NCBI GenBank assembly: GCA_041306005.1 | Contig: JBFYKJ010000007.1 | Location: 1 to 11,216, forward strand | DNA from: JBFYKJ01 sp041306005 | Lineage (GTDB): Archaea > Altiarchaeota > Altiarchaeia > JAFGQM01 | DNA length: 11,216 bases | Reading direction: 5' to 3' | Shown: positions 1-4,453 of the stretch, one piece after another | Numbering within the stretch: the first letter of the stretch is position 1 | How the letters are laid out: every line of letters begins with the position of its first letter | Made by a program: the position numbers and the translations under genes | Notes under the pieces: model-generated | The model's input: the letters and a program-made list of their open reading frames with translations, nothing else | The model's database searches: none | Told to the model about the DNA's origin: nothing

Positions 1-323
1 ATCGTGACTTCTTTTTTAGACGACTTGAGCTTCTGGAGTATCGCCTTCAGCTGGGCGTCGTCCATCTGCTTGATCTGCCCGCCCGCGTACATCTGCGCAA
101 GGTATATCTTGAGCTTCTGCACGAGCTCGGGATCGACCAGCTTTAGGTTCATCAGGCGGTCCTGCGCCTGCGGCGTCAAAAACCTGCTGACTATGAGGTC
201 TATCTGCTTTAAGGCCTGCTGCATCTGCGACTGCTTCTGCATCTCCTGCTGCTGCATCTGCATCGCCTGTTGCTGCTGCATCTGCTGCAGCTTCCTGGCC
301 CTTATTGCCTCCAGCTCGTCCAT
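1..323 (-). CDS. PDCD5 (TFAR19) family DNA-binding protein, C-terminus cut by window edge
   Basis: Archaeal homologue of PDCD5, a small helical DNA-binding protein whose cellular role in archaea is unsettled. The start ATG is at 323 and 107 codons are visible; the frame is still open at base 1, so only the last few residues are missing (the family is about 110-125 residues). The opening MDELEAIRARK is typical. Residues about 11-37 are an unusually Gln/Met-rich helix. The conserved core follows, with SRFLTPQAQDRL, then LVDPELVQKLKIYLAQ, then GGQIKQMDDAQLKAIL, and a basic tail. It lies 67 bp downstream of S19e on the same strand, the usual archaeal pairing, and is probably co-transcribed with it. 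Family assignment is firm; function is inferred from the family. Confidence 0.9.
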   Translation of the reverse strand, partial: MDELEAIRARKLQQMQQQQAMQMQQQEMQKQSQMQQALKQIDLIVSRFLTPQAQDRLMNLKLVDPELVQKLKIYLAQMYAGGQIKQMDDAQLKAILQKLKSSKKEVT

Positions 324-338
324 CTTAGACTGTCGCTC

Positions 339-376
339 GCCGGCTCATCGCCGGAAAGCAGTGCCGGCAAGCCGGC
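339..376 (-). repeat. Paired GC-rich hairpins between S19e and the PDCD5 gene
   Basis: In the 67-bp intercistronic gap two inverted repeats are visible: CCGGC/GCCGG (340-344 and 350-354, loop of 5) and GCCGG/CCGGC (363-367 and 372-376, loop of 4). GCCGGC occurs three times. No U-tract follows on the minus strand, so this looks more like an mRNA processing or stabilising structure than a terminator. Role is inferred. Confidence 0.4.
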
Positions 377-390
377 GTTTGGCCAAAGGC

Positions 391-801
391 TTACGCCTTG
401 GCCTTGTGAGCGATATTGTCCAGGTACTTCATCCCGGCGGCTGTTATCTCCCTGCCCCCGTCCTCGGTCTTCTTGAGGAAGCCCAGTTGTTCCAGCTGCT
501 GGACCGCAAGGCGCGTGACCTTGCCGGATGCCTTCGCGGAATGCTCGGGCTTGACACCGCAGTTCTTCTTGCTGCGGTACTCGCCCCTTAATCTTGATAT
601 GCCAATCGGGCCCTTGACGTATATCTTCCTTAGGATTGATGCAGCCCTCACGTACCACCAGTTCGGGTCCTCTGGCGGCCTGTCTTTGGCTACGCCAGTC
701 TTTGCGAACTGCGCCCACTCAGGGGCCTTGATCTTCGTCTTGAGGTCCTCGGACGCGGCTTTCACAAGCGCGCCAGCCTCAACGTCGTATACGGTGGTCA
801 T
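391..801 (-). CDS. Small-subunit ribosomal protein S19e
   Basis: Structural protein of the archaeal/eukaryotic 30S/40S head, needed for small-subunit maturation. The 136-residue product begins MTTVYDVEAGALV and shows family hallmarks: an alpha-helical N-terminus, PPEDPNWWYVRAASILRKIY at about residues 48-67, GPIGISRLRGEYRSKKN, KASGKVTRLAVQQLEQLGFL and a GREITAAGMKYLDNIA end. Length is close to archaeal S19e (about 140-150). ATG at 801 is chosen because homology starts there; the frame stays open to 966, but that extension overlaps the promoter and hairpins. PDCD5 follows 67 bp downstream. Unlike its leaderless neighbours, it has a predicted leader of about 100 nt with three hairpins, suggesting post-transcriptional control. 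Confidence 0.95.
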   Translation of the reverse strand: MTTVYDVEAGALVKAASEDLKTKIKAPEWAQFAKTGVAKDRPPEDPNWWYVRAASILRKIYVKGPIGISRLRGEYRSKKNCGVKPEHSAKASGKVTRLAVQQLEQLGFLKKTEDGGREITAAGMKYLDNIAHKAKA

Positions 802-904
802 CTTATAAGACCTTGCAGAGACATCCGTGGCGGATAGCAGCCTGCGGAAAATCACTCCAGAACCGGACCTTGCGGTCCAATGTGCCCGTTTCCGGGCGAA
901 CAGA
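802..904 (-). promoter_or_regulatory. Structured 5' leader of the S19e mRNA with two GNRA-capped hairpins
   Basis: Between the predicted start of transcription (about 904) and the S19e ATG, the minus strand can fold three local hairpins. Hairpin 1 is GCCCG-GAAA-CGGGC (897 to 884). Hairpin 2 has core GGACC-GCAA-GGTCC (878 to 865), extendable to 8 pairs (881 to 862) using two G-U wobbles. Hairpin 3 is ATCCG-CCA-CGGAT (837 to 825). The first two loops are GNRA tetraloops only when read on the minus strand, which supports RNA on that strand. An autoregulatory ribosomal-protein leader is a reasonable inference; a separate small RNA is an alternative. Confidence 0.5.
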
Positions 905-926
905 GCGGTATGTTTGAAGAGATGGG

Positions 927-934
927 TATAAAAA
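927..934 (-). promoter_or_regulatory. TATA box for S19e (and PDCD5)
   Basis: The minus strand reads TTTTTATA. About 25 bp downstream is position 904, which starts the transcript just before the first hairpin and leaves a leader of about 100 nt before the ATG at 801. No other good box lies closer to that ATG. Confidence 0.5.
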
Positions 935-986
935 TCAGAGCGGGGCGCTTCTACAATGCGCGCCAAAGCCTGTTAAATTAGCCTAG

Positions 987-1005
987 TCCCTAAGGGTCCC
1001 TAAGG
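987..1005. repeat. 10-bp-period direct repeat over the small ORF stop codon
   Basis: TCCCTAAGG occurs at 987-995 and again at 997-1005, separated by one G. The copies cover the last codons and stop of the 36-residue ORF. A slippage duplication is the simplest reading; a binding site is possible. Confidence 0.5.
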
Positions 1006-1100
1006 TAACTCTCCCAGAGTTCATCGTCTTCATTCTTCCATATTTCCCCAAAGACCCTTTGAGTAGCGGCGGCCTCGAGTGAAAGTTGTTTGCGTGCCAT
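990..1100 (-). CDS. Small leaderless 36-residue protein, unknown function
   Basis: I do not recognise this protein. An ATG at 1100 opens 36 codons ending in TAG (992-990). The product starts MARKQLSLEAAATQRVFGE and ends EDDELWESYLRDP: a basic N-terminus, an amphipathic middle and an acidic, aromatic C-terminus with two Trp and a Tyr. No membrane segment or Cys motif. Support for reality comes from a strong TATA box (TTTTTTATA, 1118-1126) placed so that transcription would begin at or near the ATG, as for neighbouring leaderless genes, and from its location in its own transcription window between the terminator of the membrane gene and the S19e promoter. It could be a short regulatory peptide or a chance ORF downstream of a promoter for a small RNA. 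Confidence 0.45.
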   Translation of the reverse strand: MARKQLSLEAAATQRVFGEIWKNEDDELWESYLRDP

Positions 1101-1117
1101 TCGAAATAATTTAGAGG

Positions 1118-1126
1118 TATAAAAAA
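1118..1126 (-). promoter_or_regulatory. TATA box for the small ORF
   Basis: The minus strand reads TTTTTTATA. The box centre is 22 bp from the ATG at 1100, which predicts a transcript with no or almost no leader. It sits directly downstream of the terminator of the 245-residue membrane gene. Confidence 0.5.
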
Positions 1127-1175
1127 GCGCGGATAAAACCAAAAACTAATAGGAAACAAACAGGTGAAAACCGGT

Positions 1176-1212
1176 AAAAACAAAATAAAGAAGAGGCTTA
1201 CCGCCTCTTCTT
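1176..1212 (-). terminator. Hairpin plus T-tract terminator overlapping the membrane gene's stop
   Basis: On the minus strand a 10-bp perfect stem AAGAAGAGGC/GCCTCTTCTT (1212-1203 with 1197-1188) closes a 5-nt loop that contains the TAA stop codon. It is followed at once by TATTTTGTTTTT (1187-1176). The stem uses the codons for the Lys-Lys-Arg-Arg end of the protein. Archaeal RNA polymerase terminates on U-tracts, so this is a strong candidate. Confidence 0.6.
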
Positions 1213-1935
1213 CTTTGCCTTCCTCTTCGGCTTTATCCTGAGCGGGGCCGGCTTGAAGGATATCGAGGAGCCGAGGCCCCCGGATATCGCCGCGCTTCGG
1301 GCATGAGCCTTCCTGCCGCTCGGCGCAAAGCCCTGCCATAAGAGGAATGCCGCCGTGAAGCTCAGCAGGAACACCGCCATGTGGAACGCCGGCATGTCGA
1401 CGATGAACGGCCAGGGCTGGCATTCGGGGGCCGCGCATCCTATGTACTTCAAAAGGCCGGTGTTCTGCCCACCCAGCACGGTGCCGACTATTAGCGCGAG
1501 GATTAAGTATATCAAGGCTATCTTCGCATAGAGGACAAGCCCCGTCGCCACTATCTCGTTCAGCGACAGCATCGCGCCCCTCATCCGGATGGCAAGCATG
1601 CCGCCGAGGCCTATGGCTATCAAGCCGACGAGCGAGAACTCGCCCTCAGAGTCGTATTTTATGCCGGCGAAGCACGCGTTGACAAGGTATAACAGCGCAA
1701 ACCCGCCTATCGCCACAGGAAGCATCAGGTTGCAATCCATCTTCTCCCTTGGGAGCAGGGACATCGCGAGAAGGCCTATGAATATCGCGGGCATGGCTAT
1801 CCTGAAATAGACGGGCGTCATGCCGCCGTCCCATCCGGGGATGAGACTGAAGGCCACAAACCCAAGCATCGTCACAACAAGAACTAACAGCGCCAGTTTC
1901 ACTGAGTTGTTATAAAGGTAGTCCGTTAAGGCCAT
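1198..1935 (-). CDS. Six-segment integral membrane protein, unknown function
   Basis: No family recognised. The 245-residue product has about six hydrophobic segments (roughly residues 13-33, 42-61, 71-89, 101-118, 128-156, 182-203). A loop at 160-180 contains two Cys (C167, C172) in CAAPECQPWPF and could form a disulfide outside the membrane. The last 30 residues are soluble and very basic (PKRKAKKKRR at the end), fitting a cytoplasmic tail that might touch nucleic acid, ribosomes or acidic lipid. The ATG at 1935 is favoured because a TATA-like box lies 24 bp upstream (leaderless). It is transcribed away from a second membrane gene at 2047, with about 110 bp between starts. Its stop lies within a terminator hairpin. 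Confidence 0.8.
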   Translation of the reverse strand: MALTDYLYNNSVKLALLVLVVTMLGFVAFSLIPGWDGGMTPVYFRIAMPAIFIGLLAMSLLPREKMDCNLMLPVAIGGFALLYLVNACFAGIKYDSEGEFSLVGLIAIGLGGMLAIRMRGAMLSLNEIVATGLVLYAKIALIYLILALIVGTVLGGQNTGLLKYIGCAAPECQPWPFIVDMPAFHMAVFLLSFTAAFLLWQGFAPSGRKAHARSAAISGGLGSSISFKPAPLRIKPKRKAKKKRR

Positions 1936-1954
1936 ATAAGAATAATAATAGGAG

Positions 1955-1963
1955 TAATAAAAA
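1955..1963 (-). promoter_or_regulatory. TATA-like box for the 245-residue membrane gene
   Basis: The minus strand reads TTTTTATTA, centred about 24 bp upstream of the ATG at 1935, so the mRNA is predicted to be leaderless. Confidence 0.45.
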
Positions 1964-1969
1964 CCTGCT

Positions 1970-1991
1970 CCCGGGCCTTGGGGCGCCCGGG
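1970..1991. promoter_or_regulatory. GC-rich inverted repeat between divergent promoters
   Basis: CCCGGGC (1970-1976) and GCCCGGG (1985-1991) are perfect inverted arms around an 8-bp spacer. The element lies between the two outward-facing TATA boxes (1955-1963 and 2019-2025), where an operator for both membrane genes would sit. Each arm contains the self-complementary CCCGGG, which can occur by chance in GC-rich spacers. Confidence 0.3.
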
Positions 1992-2018
1992 GGCAATCCG
2001 CCGGCCCTGCGCCAAGCG

Positions 2019-2025
2019 TTTTTAT
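2019..2025 (+). promoter_or_regulatory. TATA box for the 283-residue membrane gene
   Basis: TTTTTAT at 2019-2025, within GCGTTTTTATCCC. Its centre is 25 bp from a GTG at 2047, predicting a leaderless transcript that starts on that GTG. Confidence 0.5.
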
Positions 2026-2046
2026 CCCGCCTCCCGTTATTCCCCC

Positions 2047-2898
2047 GTGGACATGCTGCTGTCGCCATTCAAGGTGCTTAGGAGAAGCGCAGGCGCGGCT
2101 CTCGTGCCCGGCATACCAATAGTGTGCCTGCTGCTTTACATAGTCGCGATGAGGGGGGTCACCGACCCGACCGCGATGATGCTTACGACAGACTCCTATC
2201 TGGGCGGGAACATGTACCTCGCCGCCGCCGACCTGACGGCCTACAACAACCTCTCCACCAACATGCAGATGCCCATAATCCGTCTGGGCGGGATAGCGGA
2301 GAAATCGAACTTCATGTCCTTCATGGACGGCCGGTCCGACATTACGGAGTTCATGTTTACCTTCCTCGTGCTTTTCCTCGGGTTCCTGTCGTACGCCATG
2401 ATATGCCGGGTCATCTACTCATCACTCAAGGGCAGCCCGGAGATGTTCGGCGGCAAGGGGATAACCCCCGCGAGCCTGGCACTAAGCGCGATAGCCGCAT
2501 TCCTGATGCTGTTTTTCGCGTCCTTCTATCTCGGCGGGTTAAAACTGCTTGTCGTCATCAGCTTTGGCATATACTTCACATTCGCAATGCCGTTCGCCGC
2601 GCTGGGCATGCCGCTTGGGGAGAGCATGTTCAGGGGGTTCAAGTTCGTCGGCAGCGGGATGAGCAGCATGATAATATGCTACATCGGCTGCATGGGCGCC
2701 GCCGTCATGGTGCCTGTCGCCCTCTGGATATTCCTGTCGCCGCTCGTAGTCAACCTGCCAGCGTCGCAGGCTGCAGTGGGGACTTTGCTGAAGGTCTTCC
2801 TTGGGTTATTCTCTGTGGTGTTCGCCCTGTTCTACCAGATGGCGCTTTGCGCGGAAGTGGCGTACGCGGCGGCGGCTAAGGAAGAGCATGCTTCTTAA
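2047..2898 (+). CDS. Multi-pass membrane protein, unknown function, probable GTG start
   Basis: The only plus-strand gene in the window. From GTG at 2047 it encodes 283 residues; an in-frame ATG at 2053 (two codons later) is the alternative. Upstream in-frame ATG at 1978 is rejected because it lies before the TATA box. Hydrophobic segments are at about residues 17-34, 103-125, 142-163, 165-186, 205-231 and 244-268. A polar stretch of about 65 residues between the first and second (rich in Asn, Thr, Met, Asp) is probably outside the cell. I do not recognise a family; the repeated pattern of paired C-terminal helices resembles poorly described archaeal membrane families, but no diagnostic motif is visible. 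Its stop overlaps the stop of the converging RNase P gene. Confidence 0.8.
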   Translation: MDMLLSPFKVLRRSAGAALVPGIPIVCLLLYIVAMRGVTDPTAMMLTTDSYLGGNMYLAAADLTAYNNLSTNMQMPIIRLGGIAEKSNFMSFMDGRSDITEFMFTFLVLFLGFLSYAMICRVIYSSLKGSPEMFGGKGITPASLALSAIAAFLMLFFASFYLGGLKLLVVISFGIYFTFAMPFAALGMPLGESMFRGFKFVGSGMSSMIICYIGCMGAAVMVPVALWIFLSPLVVNLPASQAAVGTLLKVFLGLFSVVFALFYQMALCAEVAYAAAAKEEHAS

Positions 2899-3254
2899 CC
2901 CGCTTTTGCGCGGGGCTTCGCGGCCTTTGGCCGCGCCTTTATCGATCTTGCCTTCATAGGCGTCCTTCTTGAGTAGCCGCAGTTGATGCACGTGACTACA
3001 AGCACCCCCTTCTCGGTCCGGTATCTCCCGGTCTTCCCGGCGGCCAGGAACTTTCGGCACTTCCTGCAGAACAGTTTCTTCTGGTAGGCTGTGAGCCTTA
3101 GCCGGAACTTTAGCTTTATGTTCCAGGCCATCTCGATGTAGCGGTCGGCGTGGGCCAAATCGCCTTCGGTCGCGGCTTTCTCCGCCAGGGAAAACAGCCT
3201 CTCCACGCGCTCCTTCGCGATATCGCTTGCCTCTTCCTTCTGCCTTTGTCTCAT
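2895..3254 (-). CDS. rnp4: Ribonuclease P protein component 4 (Rpp21/Rpr2 family)
   Basis: Subunit of archaeal RNase P, which trims 5' leaders from pre-tRNAs; Rpp21 pairs with Rpp29 on the specificity domain of the RNA. The 119-residue product has the family layout: N-terminal helices (residues 5-50) with ADRYIEMAWNIKLKFRLRL, then a zinc ribbon with FCRKC (C63, C66) and TCINC (C89, C92), and a basic Lys/Arg/Ala/Pro tail. ATG at 3254 is the first good start; no convincing Shine-Dalgarno is seen. It begins 24 bp downstream of the toxin stop and may be read from the toxin-antitoxin promoter, although a weak ATATAC element near 3289-3295 could give its own start. Its TAA shares bases with the stop of the plus-strand membrane gene. 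Confidence 0.85.
   Translation of the reverse strand: MRQRQKEEASDIAKERVERLFSLAEKAATEGDLAHADRYIEMAWNIKLKFRLRLTAYQKKLFCRKCRKFLAAGKTGRYRTEKGVLVVTCINCGYSRRTPMKARSIKARPKAAKPRAKAG
2899..2935 (+). terminator. Two stem-loops just past the convergent stops
   Basis: Plus-strand hairpins CCCGC/GCGGG (2899-2903 with 2910-2914) and CGCGGCC-TTT-GGCCGCG (2919-2935) follow the stop of the 283-residue membrane gene, then CCTTTATC. There is little U-tract, so termination is only possible. The same bases encode the basic tail of the RNase P subunit on the other strand. Confidence 0.3.
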
Positions 3255-3278
3255 CTTTCCGCCTGTCCCGGCCCCATC

Positions 3279-3557
3279 TTAGCGCCCGTATATGTTATCG
3301 TGATGGTCGTAGTCTAAGAAAAAGATGAAGTCCCTTGCTTTGTCAACCCTAAAGGTCATTATGAACGGGCCATCGATATGCACGCGCTTGCGGTCGGACA
3401 TGTCGTGGCGCAGGTTCTTGTAGTGGTCGATTAGCGCCGGGTCTATCGCCACTATCTCGCGTATCTTGCGGTTGACTATCTCAAACCGCTTCCTATCTTT
3501 CTTGGCAAGCTTATGCAGCTTGAACTTGAGCTTGTCGGAAAGATCAAAAGAGTGCAT
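3279..3557 (-). CDS. RelE/ParE-superfamily toxin
   Basis: Predicted toxin of a type II toxin-antitoxin pair. The 92-residue product fits the small RelE fold: two N-terminal helices rich in Lys (residues 6-37), then beta strands containing HYKNLRHDMSDRKRVHI (45-61), a hydrophobic strand FIMTFRVD (65-72) and DFIFFLDYDHHDNIYGR (76-92). The final aspartate/histidine-rich DHHDNIY is typical of archaeal and bacterial RelE-like proteins. Family members cleave ribosome-bound mRNA or inhibit gyrase; which applies cannot be told here. ATG at 3557 lies two bases after the antitoxin stop, so translation is probably coupled. Basic catalytic residues (Lys/Arg at 47-58) are present, so it may be active. Confidence 0.75.
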   Translation of the reverse strand: MHSFDLSDKLKFKLHKLAKKDRKRFEIVNRKIREIVAIDPALIDHYKNLRHDMSDRKRVHIDGPFIMTFRVDKARDFIFFLDYDHHDNIYGR

Positions 3558-3559
3558 AA

Positions 3560-3811
3560 TTACGCTTCGCCGAGGCGGTCAAGCTCCTCTAGCGTCATGC
3601 TGCGGTAGCCGTGCTTCTTTATGTGCTCATCATACATCTTGTCAAGTTTCTTGACGTACGCCGTTGAGGCTTCCCTATCGACTATCTCATCACCAAACAT
3701 ATCCGCCATCTTGTTTATGGCCGATGACTTGTCGTTTAGGCCGTACTTTGCCTTTATCACGTTCAACACCCTGTTGGTGTAGTCATCCAGTTCGACCCTT
3801 GCGTAGACCAT
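3560..3811 (-). CDS. Ribbon-helix-helix-like antitoxin (DUF2683-like)
   Basis: Partner and likely autorepressor of the RelE-like toxin. The 83-residue product starts MVYARVELDDYTNRVLNVIK: a short beta strand followed by helices with AKYGLNDKSSAINKMADMFG, the pattern of archaeal DUF2683/ribbon-helix-helix proteins. The C-terminal half (EASTAYVKKLDKMYDEHIKKHG) should bind the toxin. ATG at 3811 is preferred over an in-frame GTG at 3820 because GAGGTG, a good Shine-Dalgarno, lies six bases upstream of the ATG and overlaps that GTG. Three 11-bp repeats cover the promoter, suggesting repression by its own product. The toxin starts two bases after the stop. Confidence 0.75.
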   Translation of the reverse strand: MVYARVELDDYTNRVLNVIKAKYGLNDKSSAINKMADMFGDEIVDREASTAYVKKLDKMYDEHIKKHGYRSMTLEELDRLGEA

Positions 3812-3812
3812 T

Positions 3813-3845
3813 GTGTACACCTCGTGTGCATATTATGTGCATAAG
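3813..3845. promoter_or_regulatory. Operator-like array of three 11-bp units at the toxin-antitoxin promoter
   Basis: Three consecutive 11-bp units start at 3813, 3824 and 3835 with cores GTGTACAC, GTGTGCAT and ATGTGCAT (consensus RTGTRCAY). Each core is palindromic or nearly so, and the first overlaps the Shine-Dalgarno. The period equals one helical turn, so repressor dimers would sit on the same face, as ribbon-helix-helix antitoxins do. The array fills the space between the TATA box and the start codon. Confidence 0.55.
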
Positions 3846-3847
3846 GG

Positions 3848-3855
3848 ATATAAAT
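3848..3855 (-). promoter_or_regulatory. TATA box for the toxin-antitoxin pair
   Basis: The minus strand reads ATTTATAT. Transcription would start near 3825, giving a short leader of about 14 nt carrying GAGGTG before the ATG at 3811. Confidence 0.55.
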
Positions 3856-3888
3856 GCGTCAGCCACGGCGCCAGAACACTCGCTTATC

Positions 3889-3944
3889 CACAGCAATAAA
3901 GCATCTTTCAGCCACAGCACTAAAGCAGCTTTCAGCCGCAGCAC
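3889..3944. repeat. 24-bp tandem repeat, two full units and a partial third
   Basis: Units at 3889-3912 and 3913-3936 differ at two positions; 3937-3944 begins a third (CGCAGCAC). The third unit and the end of the second contain the last codons and stop of the SPOUT-like gene on the minus strand. The unit is 8 codons long, so each copy repeats Cys-Cys-Gly-stop (or near it) in the same frame. This is probably a local duplication of the gene's 3' end. Confidence 0.75.
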
Positions 3945-4453
3945 CCGAACCTGATCACAGGCTTCTCGGGCGCGCGCTTCTTGTACTCGGCAATTATCCT
4001 CTCTATTACCTCGGGTATCGGCAAAAGCTTCGGGCCTAGGGATACGGTGTCGTCCGCGTGCGCGTAAACGGGCGACTTGAAGTCGCCCTCAAGGAAGCCG
4101 CCCACGACTAAAAGGATGTCCGCCCCTTTTGAGGAGATGCCGCGGCTCTTCAGCGCGAGCTCGTCCGCCTGGGCGCGCTCCGGGGTTATCGGCCCGTCGT
4201 CCAGCATGGAGACATCCCTTTGGGTGCCGCACGCGGGCTGCGGCATGTACTTCTCAAACATCTGTTCGAGCGTGAGCCTGCCGCTTGGCGAGAAGGCTAT
4301 CACCTTCGCGTCGACCGAATCGAATATCTCGCCTATGTCCTCGCCCACGTGGTGCACGATGATGCTTATCTCGGCCTCATGGCACATCATCTCCACGTCG
4401 TGGACTATCCTTGCTATCTTCGGGTCCGTGTCGGCGAGGAGGATTGTTATCAT
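3932..4453 (-). CDS. SPOUT-superfamily RNA methyltransferase, Nep1/EMG1-like (divergent)
   Basis: The 173-residue product resembles Nep1, which N1-methylates a pseudouridine in small-subunit rRNA using SAM. Seen: N-terminal strand MITILLAD, VDAKVIAFSPSGRL (48-60) where Nep1 has a VxPxTRLPRNY segment, then GADILLVVGGFLEGDF (110-125) matching the Nep1 knot motif GGFPHGDF, and DDTVSLGPKLLPIPEVIERI (134-153) matching the second knot segment. It is shorter than Nep1 (about 200-220) and lacks a recognisable RGRPDIVH region, so substrate and activity are uncertain; another SPOUT family is possible. ATG at 4453 overlaps the upstream stop as ATGA, implying coupled translation with the methyltransferase-like gene. 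The end reads FGCCG within a tandem repeat. Confidence 0.55.
   Translation of the reverse strand: MITILLADTDPKIARIVHDVEMMCHEAEISIIVHHVGEDIGEIFDSVDAKVIAFSPSGRLTLEQMFEKYMPQPACGTQRDVSMLDDGPITPERAQADELALKSRGISSKGADILLVVGGFLEGDFKSPVYAHADDTVSLGPKLLPIPEVIERIIAEYKKRAPEKPVIRFGCCG

Noticed and set aside
226..295. CTG/CAT triplet microsatellite
   Set aside because: It is the reverse complement of the Gln/Met codons of PDCD5 helix residues and is explained by coding.
802..966. N-terminal extension of S19e, reading from ATG 966
   Set aside because: The added 55 residues have no S19e similarity, and they overlap the TATA box and leader hairpins. Homology starts at the ATG at 801.
801..966. tRNA or SRP-like RNA gene upstream of S19e
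   Set aside because: No cloverleaf, no T-loop GTTCRANNC in place, and no SRP helix-8 consensus could be found; hairpins fit a leader better.
983..1438. 151-codon minus-strand ORF overlapping the membrane gene
   Set aside because: It is a shadow frame of the 245-residue membrane gene and runs through its terminator and the small ORF promoter; composition is not protein-like.
1978..2046. ATG 1978 as start of the plus-strand membrane protein
   Set aside because: It lies upstream of the TATA box at 2019-2025, so it would not be in the predicted transcript, and the 23 added residues are Arg/Pro-rich without similarity to a signal.
3812..3820. GTG 3820 as antitoxin start
   Set aside because: It overlaps the Shine-Dalgarno GAGGTG that is ideally spaced from ATG 3811.
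3889..3944. CRISPR array
   Set aside because: The 24-bp units are directly abutting with no unique spacers, and there are no cas genes nearby.
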